Positions 1 through 6,833 of a stretch of 15,709 nucleotides of DNA are shown one piece after another. The DNA is from an uncultured Clostridium sp. Its GTDB lineage: Bacteria > Bacillota > Clostridia > Lachnospirales > Lachnospiraceae. The notes beneath the pieces were generated by a model. That model was given only the letters and a program-made list of their open reading frames with translations. It searched no databases and had not been told where the DNA came from. The stretch spans positions 1 through 15,709 of the forward strand of contig USJW01000112.1 in assembly GCA_900555045.1 (NCBI GenBank), read 5' to 3'. A program made the position numbers and the translations under genes. The number at the start of each line of letters is the position of its first letter. Positions within the stretch are counted from its first letter, which is position 1.

Positions 1-37
1 CATTTTAATAATATGACGAGAAAGTATTATTAAAATG
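1..37. repeat. Perfect 13-bp inverted repeat, AT-rich
   Basis: CATTTTAATAATA (1-13) is the exact reverse complement of TATTATTAAAATG (25-37), with an 11-base spacer between them. The left arm begins at the first base of the window, so the true repeat may extend further left. The arms are almost pure A/T, so as RNA the hairpin would be weak. As DNA it could be an operator-like palindrome or the tail of a terminator belonging to a gene outside the window. The repeat is directly visible; its function is unknown. Confidence 0.6.
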
Positions 38-121
38 AACAGATGATGATGAAAAGATGAAAGTTAATAAGGCGATATCAGTAGATGGAAAACCTGAAGA
101 ACAAAGTAAAAGCAGAAAAGG

Positions 122-164
122 AAACAGGTATCGAGGAAGAGAAATCCGAATCGATACCTGTTTT
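122..164. terminator. Hairpin with flanking A- and T-rich tracts, probable bidirectional terminator
   Basis: AAACAGGTATCGA (122-134) pairs perfectly with TCGATACCTGTTT (151-163) around a 16-base loop. TTTT follows on the plus strand; on the minus strand a T-rich tract (TTTCCTTTTCTGCTTTT) follows. It lies just upstream of the TraX-family gene's promoter, where a terminator for an upstream unit is expected. The stem has moderate GC content, so termination efficiency is uncertain. Confidence 0.5.
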
Positions 165-175
165 CGTTGCAGGCA

Positions 176-204
176 TTGACGTCCGGGCGCGGAGGCATTA
201 AAAT
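176..204 (+). promoter_or_regulatory. Sigma-A type promoter for the TraX-family gene
   Basis: TTGACG (176-181) and TAAAAT (199-204) are separated by exactly 17 bases. This predicts transcription starting near 211. Because the -35 element lies downstream of the upstream in-frame start at 167, it independently argues that translation begins at the GTG at 254. Confidence 0.65.
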
Positions 205-253
205 TGTAGCAATTAAGCTTGCGGCACATGCAGCGGAAACGGAGGGCGGGAGT

Positions 254-1054
254 GTGAGCGGGACAGTTGAGCGGGCGGTCGTAAACGCGTTTCGCCCGCG
301 CCTTAGCGGGTCGGATATCAAGTGGATTGGGATTGTGACCATGCTGGCGGACCATGTGGCGGTGGTCCTGCTGGGGAACGGCCTCATGGGGTGGCTGAAT
401 CCCGCCTACGAGGCGTGGGTGATGCAGTCGGAATACGGCGGCCGGCTGTGGAGCGTGGCTTTTTGGCTGCGGATGGCGGGGCGGATGGCGTTTCCGGCGT
501 TCTGCCTGCTGTTGGTGGAAGGATTTGTGCACACCAGAAGCTATAAGCGGTATATGGGGCGCCTGCTCCTGTTTGCACTAATCTCTGAGGTGCCCTACGA
601 CTTGGCGATCTACGGCCGCCTGTGGGAACCGGCAGAGCAGAATGTGATGTTCAGCCTGGCGGCCGGGCTGGGCGCGCTGTGGCTGCTACAGAGGGCCGAG
701 CGGGCCGGAGGCATGGGGCAGGGAGCCGCGTATGCGCTGATTCTCGGGAGCGTTGGGGCAGCTGCGGAGTTTCTGAGGCTGGACTACGGTTTTATCGGAA
801 TTTTGACCATCGGGCTTATGTACCTGGGGCGGGACCGGCGGTGGATCCGCTTTGCAGCCGTGTGCATGATGTCCTTCTGGGTGGCGGGCCGCGCGTATCT
901 TCCAGGGGGAATTATTGCCGGAATCATCGTCTGCCTCTATGACGGGAGGCGGGGAAGCGCGCGCTTTAAATGGCTGTTTTACTGGTTTTATCCGGCGCAT
1001 CTCTTGTCGCTGGGGCTGGTGTGCCGGTGGCTGCCTGGGATGAAAGGGTTGTAA
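254..1054 (+). CDS. TraX-family integral membrane protein
   Basis: This is a 266-residue polytopic membrane protein of the TraX family. The family is named for F-plasmid TraX, which N-acetylates pilin; chromosomal Firmicute members are thought to be membrane acyltransferase-like proteins with unknown substrates. Visible family signatures in order are LSGSDIKWIGIVTMLADHV near the N-terminus, GRMAFPAFCLLLVEGFVHT, ISEVPYDLA, NVMFSLAAG, DYGFIGILTIGL and the C-terminal FKWLFYWFYPAHLL. Length and motif order match the family. The GTG at 254 is preferred over an in-frame start at 167 because GGAGG (241-245) sits 8 bases upstream and the only good promoter has its -35 at 176. The gene ends inside the -35 element of the treR promoter. 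Nothing nearby indicates conjugation, so the old 'conjugal transfer' label should not be taken literally. Confidence 0.88.
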   Translation: MSGTVERAVVNAFRPRLSGSDIKWIGIVTMLADHVAVVLLGNGLMGWLNPAYEAWVMQSEYGGRLWSVAFWLRMAGRMAFPAFCLLLVEGFVHTRSYKRYMGRLLLFALISEVPYDLAIYGRLWEPAEQNVMFSLAAGLGALWLLQRAERAGGMGQGAAYALILGSVGAAAEFLRLDYGFIGILTIGLMYLGRDRRWIRFAAVCMMSFWVAGRAYLPGGIIAGIIVCLYDGRRGSARFKWLFYWFYPAHLLSLGLVCRWLPGMKGL

Positions 1055-1077
1055 CCGGGGCGAAAGTGTGGTAGGAT
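1049..1077 (+). promoter_or_regulatory. Promoter of treR, overlapping the end of the preceding gene
   Basis: TTGTAA (1049-1054) and TAGGAT (1072-1077) are separated by 17 bases. The last three bases of the -35 are the TAA stop codon of the TraX-family gene. Predicted transcription start is near 1084, within the palindrome at 1083-1096. Confidence 0.6.
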
Positions 1078-1082
1078 TTGTA

Positions 1083-1096
1083 GTTGTATAAACAAG
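1083..1096 (+). promoter_or_regulatory. Imperfect TreR operator at the treR start site (autoregulation)
   Basis: GTTGTATAAACAAG matches the perfect palindrome CTTGTTTAAACAAG, found twice at the treP promoter, at 12 of 14 positions, and keeps the TTGT-N4-ACAA core. It covers the predicted treR transcription start. The known Bacillus subtilis TreR operator has the same TTGT/ACAA half-sites. The inference is weak negative autoregulation of treR. Confidence 0.6.
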
Positions 1097-1116
1097 TATG
1101 CGCGGGAGGTCCAAGG

Positions 1117-1839
1117 GTGGCAAAGACGAAATATGATCAGATATATGAGGCGCTGAGGGAGCGGATTGAACAGCAGGAGTACGGGTTTCAGCAGCTGCTG
1201 CCCTCGGAGAACACGCTGGTGAAGGAGTACGACTGCTCCCGCAACACGGTGCGCCGCGCCATCGGCCGTCTCGCCGGGGAGGGGTATGTGCAGAGCCTGC
1301 ACGGCAAGGGGGTGCGGGTCATCTACCAGCCGGGGCAGCCGTCGGAGTTTATGTTGAGCGGGATCGAGAGCCTGAAGGAGGCGGTGGCCCGCAACCGCAA
1401 GGAGTACAGCACCAAGGTGGTGTGCTTTGCGGAGCTTAAGGTGGACGAGCGGATTCACGGGAGGACGACCTTTCCGGTGGGGGCGGAGATCTATTACATC
1501 CAGCGGGTTCGCTACATAGATGGCGAGGCGCTGATTATGGATCACAACTATTTCCTGAAGGATGTGGCAAAGGGGCTGACGCCTGAGATTGCCGGGCAAT
1601 CGATCTACGAGTATATGGAGCAGGTGCTGGGGGAAAACATTGTGACCACCAAGCGCAAGGTCACGGTGGAGCGGGCCACACAGATCGACGAGAAGTATTT
1701 AAAGCTGGGGGATTACAACTGCCTGGCGGTGGTCAGCAGCATGACCTACAATGCCGACGGGGTCATGTTTGAGTTCACCCAGTCCAGGCATCGCCCGGAT
1801 AAATTTGCGTTCTATGATTTGGCTCACAGGGTCAAATAA
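1117..1839 (+). CDS. treR: Trehalose operon repressor TreR (GntR family, HutC/UTRA subfamily)
   Basis: This is a 240-residue cytoplasmic repressor. Residues about 5-70 form a GntR winged helix (LPSENTLVKEYDCSRNTVRR, then IGRLAGEGYVQSLHGKGVRV). Residues about 90-235 are a UTRA effector domain ending in SRHRPDKFAFYDLAHRVK, a C-terminus typical of TreR. In the family, trehalose-6-phosphate releases the repressor from DNA. The GTG at 1117 is chosen because GGGAGG (1104-1109) lies 7 bases upstream and the length then equals other TreR proteins; an in-frame TTG at 1084 lies at the predicted transcription start and lacks a ribosome site. Target sites are proposed at 1083-1096, 3047-3060 and 3084-3097. 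It is separated from treP-treC by a permease gene with its own promoter, an unusual arrangement for this regulon. Confidence 0.92.
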   Translation: MAKTKYDQIYEALRERIEQQEYGFQQLLPSENTLVKEYDCSRNTVRRAIGRLAGEGYVQSLHGKGVRVIYQPGQPSEFMLSGIESLKEAVARNRKEYSTKVVCFAELKVDERIHGRTTFPVGAEIYYIQRVRYIDGEALIMDHNYFLKDVAKGLTPEIAGQSIYEYMEQVLGENIVTTKRKVTVERATQIDEKYLKLGDYNCLAVVSSMTYNADGVMFEFTQSRHRPDKFAFYDLAHRVK

Positions 1840-1844
1840 AACAC

Positions 1845-1873
1845 TTGCAAAGTCACTCCATTTCTGCTATAGT
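1845..1873 (+). promoter_or_regulatory. Promoter of the AEC permease gene
   Basis: TTGCAA (1845-1850) and TATAGT (1868-1873) have a 17-base spacer, six bases after the treR stop codon. No TreR-like palindrome is visible here, so this gene is probably not under TreR control despite lying between treR and treP. Confidence 0.6.
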
Positions 1874-1913
1874 ACATAAGTTTGGATATATGAAAAATTG
1901 AGAGTGGAGTGGA

Positions 1914-2831
1914 ATGGAGATGGCGGAAATATTGATGAAGGCCGCGGCGTTTGTGGCCATTATTTTGATGGGGTACGGCCTCAGGCGTGCGGGCTTTTTT
2001 AAACAGGAGGACTTTTACCTGCTCTCCAAGATTGTGCTTAAGATCACGCTTCCGGCGGCGATCGTGACGAACTTCGCGGGCATGGAGCTTCGGCCGTCCA
2101 TGCTGTTTCTCACACTCCTGGGCTTTTTGGGCGGTGTGATCTTTATTCTGCTGGCGGTGGCGGTGAACGCCGGGCGCGGCCGGGAACAGCGGGCGTTCGA
2201 CATCTTAAACCTGTCGGGATACAATATCGGAAACTTTACCATGCCCTTTGCCCAGGGCTTTTTGGGGCCGGTGGGCGTGGTGGCGACCAGCCTGTTTGAC
2301 TCGGGAAACGCCTTAATCTGTCTGGGCGGCGCCTACAGCATCGCGGTGATGTCCAAGGGGGAGAAGGGCTCGTTCTCCTTCATGAATATTGTAAAGACGC
2401 TTCTGCGCTCCGTTCCATTCGACATGTACCTTCTGATGACGGTGCTCTCGCTGGCGCACCTGAGGCTCCCGGCGTTTCTGGTGTCATTTAGCGGGATCGT
2501 GGGACAGGCCAACGCGTTTCTTGCCATGCTGATGATCGGCGTGGGCTTCCAACTGAGCGGTGATCGCAGCCAGATGGGACAGATTGTGAAAATTCTCACC
2601 ATCCGCTATGCGGTATCCGCGGCTCTGGCGGCGGCCTTCTACTTCCTGCTGCCGGTGGCGTTAGAGTACCGTCAGGCCCTGGCAATCCTGGCGTTCAGCC
2701 CCATCGCGTCGGCTGCGCCCGCGTTCACCGGCATGATGAAGGGGGATGTGGGGCTGTCCAGCGCAGTGAACTCGCTGTCGATTGTGATCAGCATCGTGCT
2801 GATCACCGGAACACTGTTGGTGGTATTATAA
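1914..2831 (+). CDS. AEC (auxin efflux carrier) family transporter
   Basis: This is a 305-residue integral membrane permease of the AEC family, which in bacteria includes carriers for malate, malonate and related organic acids. Evidence: about ten hydrophobic segments throughout, the central NIGNFTMPFAQGFLG stretch corresponding to the family's conserved N-x-G-N-x-x-x-P motif, the following FDSGNALICLGGAY, and a C-terminal MMKGDVGLSSAVNSLSIVISI typical of the family. The substrate cannot be read from sequence. Two starts compete: ATG 1914 has GGAG four bases upstream, and ATG 1920 has it ten bases upstream; the difference is two residues. It has its own promoter and is followed by a strong terminator, so it appears to be a single-gene unit inserted between treR and the treP-treC operon. 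Confidence 0.85.
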   Translation: MEMAEILMKAAAFVAIILMGYGLRRAGFFKQEDFYLLSKIVLKITLPAAIVTNFAGMELRPSMLFLTLLGFLGGVIFILLAVAVNAGRGREQRAFDILNLSGYNIGNFTMPFAQGFLGPVGVVATSLFDSGNALICLGGAYSIAVMSKGEKGSFSFMNIVKTLLRSVPFDMYLLMTVLSLAHLRLPAFLVSFSGIVGQANAFLAMLMIGVGFQLSGDRSQMGQIVKILTIRYAVSAALAAAFYFLLPVALEYRQALAILAFSPIASAAPAFTGMMKGDVGLSSAVNSLSIVISIVLITGTLLVVL

Positions 2832-2859
2832 TTTCACAGATTTTTGTGTCAGAGGGTAA

Positions 2860-2911
2860 GGCCTCCGGAAATGCTCGCGCCAAGCGTGCGGGCAGTTCCG
2901 GGGGCCTTTTT
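2860..2911 (+). terminator. Strong intrinsic terminator after the AEC gene
   Basis: GGCCTCCGGAA (2860-2870) pairs with TTCCGGGGGCC (2896-2906), including one G-T pair. After one mismatch, TGCTCGC (2872-2878) pairs with GCGGGCA (2888-2894) around a 9-base loop. Five T residues follow at 2907-2911. It lies 28 bases after the permease stop codon and should isolate that gene from treP. Confidence 0.85.
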
Positions 2912-2995
2912 GCGTGCATCAAGCGCAGGCGGCTCCGGTGGCCTTTTTGCGTGCATCAAGCGCGGGAGGCTCCGAGGGGCCTTTTTGCGTGCGCC
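2882..2995 (+). repeat. Three tandem 37-39 bp units, each a copy of a terminator 3' half
   Basis: Three head-to-tail units (2882-2920, 2921-2957, 2958-2995) each begin AAGCG, run through a diverged GGC...GGCC stretch, and continue into CCTTTTTGCGTGC. The first unit is the 3' half of the terminator at 2860-2911. The second and third repeat that half, each with its own GGCC-TTTTT; the third can fold alone (GGCTC, loop CGAG, GGGCC, then T5). A weak reading frame crosses the array on either strand but has no family resemblance and is best read as an accident of the repeat. Confidence 0.8.
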
Positions 2996-3038
2996 GGAAA
3001 ATGGACGGACAAAATTGCAAAATATTTGGAAACAAGTA

Positions 3039-3067
3039 TTGACAAACTTGTTTAAACAAGATAGAAT
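3039..3067 (+). promoter_or_regulatory. Promoter of the treP-treC operon
   Basis: A consensus -35 TTGACA (3039-3044) and TAGAAT (3062-3067) are separated by exactly 17 bases, with A/T-rich DNA just upstream. Predicted start is near 3074. The spacer is almost entirely filled by the palindrome at 3047-3060, so a bound repressor would block RNA polymerase directly. Confidence 0.85.
3047..3060 (+). promoter_or_regulatory. TreR operator O1 between -35 and -10
   Basis: CTTGTTTAAACAAG is a perfect 14-bp palindrome inside the promoter spacer. Its core TTGT-N4-ACAA is shared with the Bacillus TreR operator. The same 21-base context (3042-3062) recurs 37 bases downstream. An extra half-site AAACAAG lies at 3030-3036, overlapping upstream of the -35. 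Assignment to TreR is an inference from gene context and motif similarity. Confidence 0.8.
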
Positions 3068-3083
3068 GAAATCAAGAAACAAA

Positions 3084-3097
3084 CTTGTTTAAACAAG
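3084..3097 (+). promoter_or_regulatory. TreR operator O2 downstream of the treP start site
   Basis: This is a second exact copy of CTTGTTTAAACAAG, within a 21-base direct repeat (3079-3099 matches 3042-3062). It lies about 10-23 bases after the predicted transcription start. Centre-to-centre distance to O1 is 37 bp, about three and a half helical turns. That would place two TreR dimers on opposite DNA faces, favouring independent or wrapped binding over simple side-by-side contact. Confidence 0.8.
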
Positions 3098-3129
3098 ATG
3101 GATGAGGGATTGTGACAAGGAGGTCAGAT

Positions 3130-5019
3130 ATGGGTAAGTTTTCGGAGGATGCCGGAAAGCTGTTGGAATATGTGGGCGGAAAGGAGAATATCGCGGCGGT
3201 TTCCCACTGCGTGACCAGGATGCGCTTCGTGCTGAATGACCCGGGCAAAGCGGATGTGAAGGCCATCGAGGGCCTGGCCTCGTCCAAGGGGACGTTCACC
3301 CAGGCGGGCCAGTTCCAGGTGATTATCGGCAATGAGGTCAGCAGCTTTTACAACGACTTTGTGGCGGTGTCGGGGCTGGAGGGCGTGACAAAGGACGCGG
3401 TGAAAAAGGCCGCGAAGCAGAACCAGAATGTGGTGCAGCGCATGATGAGCAGCCTGGCGGAGATCTTCGCGCCGTTGATTCCCGCCATCATCGTGGGCGG
3501 CCTGATCCTGGGATTCCGCAACATCATCGGGGAGATCGCCCTGTTTGACGGCGGCACGCGGACGCTGACCCAGATCTCCGCGTTCTGGGCCGGGGCGAAC
3601 AGCTTTCTGTGGCTGATTGGCGAGGCGGTCTTCCATTTCCTGCCGGTCTGCATCGTCTGGTCCATCACCAAAAAGATGGGTACCACCCAGGCACTGGGGA
3701 TTGTGCTGGGAATCACGTTAGTCTCCCCGCAGCTGCTAAACGCCTACAGCGTGGCCACCACCGCGGCGGCGGATATCCCCAAATGGAATTTCGGGGCGTT
3801 TCAGGTGGACATGATCGGCTACCAGGCGCAGGTACTGCCCGCCATGCTGGCCGGCTTCACGCTGGTCTACCTGGAGCGGTTTTTTAGGAAGATCTGCCCG
3901 GCGGTGGTCTCCATGATCGTGGTGCCGTTCTGCTCCCTTCTGCTGTCCGTGATCGTGGCCCACGGCATTCTGGGACCGATCGGCTGGAAGATCGGCAGCC
4001 TGATCTCCGACTTTGTGAACGCGGGGCTGACCTCCTCCTTTAAAGGGGTGTTCGCGGGCGTCTTCGGCTTCTTCTACGCGCCGCTTGTGATCACGGGGCT
4101 GCACCACATGAGCAATGCCATCGACCTGCAGCTGATCGCGGATTTCGGCGGCACCAACCTGTGGCCCATGATCGCGCTGTCCAATATCGCCCAGGGATCG
4201 GCGGTTCTGGCCATGGTGCGGCTGCAGAAAAAGGACGCCAAGGCCAGGGAGGTGTCTGTCCCCTCCTGTATTTCCTGCTATCTGGGCGTGACCGAGCCGG
4301 CTATGTTCGGCGTGAACTTAAAGTACGGATTCCCGTTTGTCTGCGGAATGGTCGGCTCGGCCATCGCGGCGGTGGTGTCCGTGACCTCCGGCGTGCGGGC
4401 CCAGGCCATCGGCGTGGGCGGTATCCCGGGAATCTTATCCATCCAGCCCCAGTATATGGGAATGTTTGCGGTGTGCATGGCCATTGTCATCGCGGTGCCC
4501 TTTGGCCTTACATACATGGTCGGAAAGAAAAAGGGTATTGGATGCGAGGCCGTCGCGCCGGAGGATTGTCTGTTCTCCTTTGCGACCGGCCGCACAGTGC
4601 CGGTGGAGGAGGTGCCGGACCAGGTGTTCGCCTCCAAGGCGCTGGGGGACGGCATCGCGGTGTGGCCCCGGGAGGGGATCTTGCGCTCCCCGGCGGCGGG
4701 AACTGTCTCGGTGGTGATGGAGGGGAGCCTGCACGCCTGTGGTATTACGATGGACAATGGCATGGAGCTGCTGTTTCACATTGGCTTAGACACGGTGGAG
4801 ATGAAGGGCGATGGTTTTGAGGCCCGCGTGAAGGCCGGGGACCGGGTAAAGGCCGGGGATGAGCTGATCCGGTTTGACCGGGAGAAGATCAAAGCAGCCG
4901 GTCACCCGGATGTCGTGATCATGGTGGTGACGGGCATGGGAAGCGCAGGCGCGCTGCAGTGGGAGCGCGCGGAGACCGTGACGGCGGGCAAGGATGTGAT
5001 CGCCCGGCTGGGGGCATAG
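3130..5019 (+). CDS. treP: PTS trehalose transporter EIIBCA
   Basis: This is a 629-residue sugar phosphotransferase permease that would import trehalose while phosphorylating it to trehalose-6-phosphate. EIIB is N-terminal (residues about 1-90) with phospho-acceptor Cys27 in SHCVTRMRF. EIIC spans roughly residues 100-460, with many membrane segments and the GLHHMSNAIDLQLI and GVTEPAMFGVN motifs of the glucose/sucrose family. EIIA is C-terminal (about 490-629), with His535 (SLHACG) and the phospho-acceptor His550 in LLFHIGLDTV. Bacillus subtilis TreP lacks EIIA; here it is fused, so the protein needs only EI and HPr. ATG 3130 is chosen because AAGGAGG (3117-3123) lies 6 bases upstream; a GTG at 3112 is poorly placed. 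Sucrose or beta-glucoside PTS proteins look similar, but treR and treC decide for trehalose. Confidence 0.93.
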   Translation: MGKFSEDAGKLLEYVGGKENIAAVSHCVTRMRFVLNDPGKADVKAIEGLASSKGTFTQAGQFQVIIGNEVSSFYNDFVAVSGLEGVTKDAVKKAAKQNQNVVQRMMSSLAEIFAPLIPAIIVGGLILGFRNIIGEIALFDGGTRTLTQISAFWAGANSFLWLIGEAVFHFLPVCIVWSITKKMGTTQALGIVLGITLVSPQLLNAYSVATTAAADIPKWNFGAFQVDMIGYQAQVLPAMLAGFTLVYLERFFRKICPAVVSMIVVPFCSLLLSVIVAHGILGPIGWKIGSLISDFVNAGLTSSFKGVFAGVFGFFYAPLVITGLHHMSNAIDLQLIADFGGTNLWPMIALSNIAQGSAVLAMVRLQKKDAKAREVSVPSCISCYLGVTEPAMFGVNLKYGFPFVCGMVGSAIAAVVSVTSGVRAQAIGVGGIPGILSIQPQYMGMFAVCMAIVIAVPFGLTYMVGKKKGIGCEAVAPEDCLFSFATGRTVPVEEVPDQVFASKALGDGIAVWPREGILRSPAAGTVSVVMEGSLHACGITMDNGMELLFHIGLDTVEMKGDGFEARVKAGDRVKAGDELIRFDREKIKAAGHPDVVIMVVTGMGSAGALQWERAETVTAGKDVIARLGA

Positions 5020-5047
5020 TGGAGCGATATAGATGGAGGAAAAGCAG

Positions 5048-6730
5048 ATGAATCATTTTCAAAACAGCACGGTTTACCAGATTTACACCAAGTCCTTTTG
5101 CGACTCCGACGGGGACGGACTGGGGGACATCCGGGGCGTGACCGGGAAGCTGGATTACCTCAGGGAGCTGGGGGTGGATTATATCTGGCTGACGCCATTT
5201 TTTAAGTCCCCCCAGAGGGACAACGGCTACGATGTGGCGGATTACACCTCGGTGGACCCGGCCTTCGGGACCATGGACGATGTGAAGGAGCTAATCCGGG
5301 AGGCAGACCGGCGTAGGATCGGCTGCATGTTTGACATGGTATTCAACCACACCTCCACGGAGCACACATGGTTCAAGCGGGCCATGGCCGGGGAGACCGA
5401 GTACATGGATTACTATATTTTCCGGGACGGGAGCCCGGACTGCCCGCCCACCAACTGGCAGTCCAAGTTCGGCGGAAGCGCGTGGGAGTATGTGTCCCAC
5501 CTGAAGAAGTGGTATCTCCACCTGTTCGACGTGAGCCAGGCGGATTTAAACTGGGATAATCCCAGGGTCCGGGAGGAGCTCAAAGGGGTGATCCGGTTTT
5601 GGAAGGAGCTGGGCGTGAAGGGGTTCCGCTTCGACGTGGTAAACCTGATCTCCAAGCCGGAGGTGTTCGCCGACGACATGCAGGGGGACGGGCGGCGGTT
5701 TTACACGGACGGCCCGAGGGTTCACCAGTATCTGCGCGAGCTGGTGACGGATACCGGCATCGAGGACATGGTGACGGTGGGGGAGATGTCCTCCACCTCC
5801 TTAGACAACTGTATCCGCTACACGCGGCCGGAAAGCCGGGAGCTGGCGATGGTGTTCAATTTCCATCACCTGAAGGTGGACTACAGAGATGGGGATAAAT
5901 GGAAACTAATGAGGCCGGATTTAGAGCGGCTGAAGGAGCTGTTTGTGGACTGGCAGGAGGGCATGCAGGAGGCGGGCGGCTGGAACGCGCTGTTCTGGTG
6001 CAATCACGATCAGCCCCGGGCAGTGTCGCGGTTCGGCGACGACAAGCGGTACTGGAAGGAATCGGCGAAGCTGTTAGCCACCGCGATCCACCTCATGCGC
6101 GGCACCCCGTATATTTTCCAGGGCGAGGAGCTGGGGATGACGAACGCGGGCTACACGGATATTTCCCAGTACCGGGATGTAGAGAGCCTCAATTACTATG
6201 AGATCCTGCGGGGCCGCGGCCTGACGGACCGGGAGGCGCTTGAGGTTTTGGGGGAGCGGTCCCGGGACAACGGCCGCACGCCCATGCAGTGGGACGACAG
6301 CCCCCTGGCCGGCTTCACTGAGGGGGAGCCGTGGATCGGCATCCCGGAAAACCACACCGATATCAACGCAGCGTCGGAGATGGCGGACCCGGACTCCGTC
6401 TGGAGCTACCACAGACGGCTGATTGCCCTGCGAAAGGAGCATCCGGCCGTGGCGGTCGGGAGGATCGAGTTTCTCTTACGGGAGTGCCCGGGGCTTTTGG
6501 CGTACCGCCGCCAGTCCGGGAAGGAGGAAATTTTGGTGTTCAACAACCTGACCGGTGAAAATCTCAAGCTTCCGGAGCCTGTTAAGCTTTCCGGGTGGAG
6601 GCCGCTTATCGGCAACTACGAGCCCGCCGGGGAGTGGAAGGAAGCGGCGGACCCTGGGGCAGAATCCGGCGCAAAACCGGCACTTGCGGGCCTTCGACCC
6701 TACGAGGCCCAGGCCTTCATAAAGGAATAA
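5048..6730 (+). CDS. treC: Alpha,alpha-phosphotrehalase (GH13)
   Basis: This is a 560-residue cytoplasmic glycoside hydrolase family 13 enzyme, expected to hydrolyse trehalose-6-phosphate to glucose and glucose-6-phosphate. All GH13 signatures are present: VYQIYTKSFCDSDGDGLGDI at the N-terminus; region I DMVFNHTS; region II GFRFDVVN with nucleophile Asp196; region III VGEMSS with acid/base Glu246; region IV NHDQPR with transition-state Asp321; and RTPMQWDDS later, typical of oligo-1,6-glucosidase/TreC relatives. Length fits TreC. ATG 5048 is preferred, with GGAGG (5035-5039) 8 bases upstream; ATG 5033 would add five residues. The start is 28 bases after treP, so the two genes form one operon. 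No terminator is evident after it, so some readthrough into glf is possible. An alpha-glucosidase role is the alternative, made less likely by treP/treR. Confidence 0.93.
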   Translation: MNHFQNSTVYQIYTKSFCDSDGDGLGDIRGVTGKLDYLRELGVDYIWLTPFFKSPQRDNGYDVADYTSVDPAFGTMDDVKELIREADRRRIGCMFDMVFNHTSTEHTWFKRAMAGETEYMDYYIFRDGSPDCPPTNWQSKFGGSAWEYVSHLKKWYLHLFDVSQADLNWDNPRVREELKGVIRFWKELGVKGFRFDVVNLISKPEVFADDMQGDGRRFYTDGPRVHQYLRELVTDTGIEDMVTVGEMSSTSLDNCIRYTRPESRELAMVFNFHHLKVDYRDGDKWKLMRPDLERLKELFVDWQEGMQEAGGWNALFWCNHDQPRAVSRFGDDKRYWKESAKLLATAIHLMRGTPYIFQGEELGMTNAGYTDISQYRDVESLNYYEILRGRGLTDREALEVLGERSRDNGRTPMQWDDSPLAGFTEGEPWIGIPENHTDINAASEMADPDSVWSYHRRLIALRKEHPAVAVGRIEFLLRECPGLLAYRRQSGKEEILVFNNLTGENLKLPEPVKLSGWRPLIGNYEPAGEWKEAADPGAESGAKPALAGLRPYEAQAFIKE

Positions 6731-6735
6731 AAGGA

Positions 6736-6764
6736 TTTACATTTTTCGGCGTGCATAGTACAAT
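6736..6764 (+). promoter_or_regulatory. Promoter of the glf polysaccharide cassette
   Basis: TTTACA (6736-6741) and TACAAT (6759-6764) are separated by 17 bases, starting 5 bases after treC. It predicts a leader of about 60 bases before glf. That leader contains a short CCGG/CCGG hairpin (6786-6804) followed by C and five T residues, a possible weak attenuator. Confidence 0.7.
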
Positions 6765-6833
6765 GGTGGGAGCGAAAGGAGCTGTCCGGTACTGTGTGCG
6801 CCGGCTTTTTCTTGTGGAAGGAGATTGGTTCGG

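Noticed and set aside
167..253. N-terminal extension of the TraX-family protein from 167
   Set aside because: The -35 element of the best promoter lies at 176-181, so the extension would not be on that transcript, and GTG 254 has a proper GGAGG.
5..532. A 175-codon minus-strand open frame at the left edge
   Set aside because: It overlaps the TraX-family coding sequence, its promoter and a terminator hairpin, has atypical composition, and shows no recognisable motif.
254..1054. Evidence of a conjugative element suggested by the TraX homology
   Set aside because: No relaxase, type IV secretion or integrase gene is present, and TraX-family proteins are common in chromosomes unrelated to conjugation.
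1084..1116. Upstream TTG start for treR
   Set aside because: It lies at the predicted transcription start within the operator, lacks a ribosome site, and would make the protein longer than other TreR proteins.
2882..2995. CRISPR-like array reading of the 37-39 bp repeats
   Set aside because: The units are directly abutting with no unique spacers, and contain terminator T-tracts; no cas genes are nearby.
2844..3092. Short open frames crossing the tandem terminator repeats on both strands
   Set aside because: The peptides are just translations of the 37-39 bp units, have no plausible ribosome site or conserved domain, and run through the treP promoter and operators.
4278..4763. Minus-strand frame inside treP
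   Set aside because: It is opposite the EIIC/EIIA coding region, with no ribosome site and no motif; a shadow frame.
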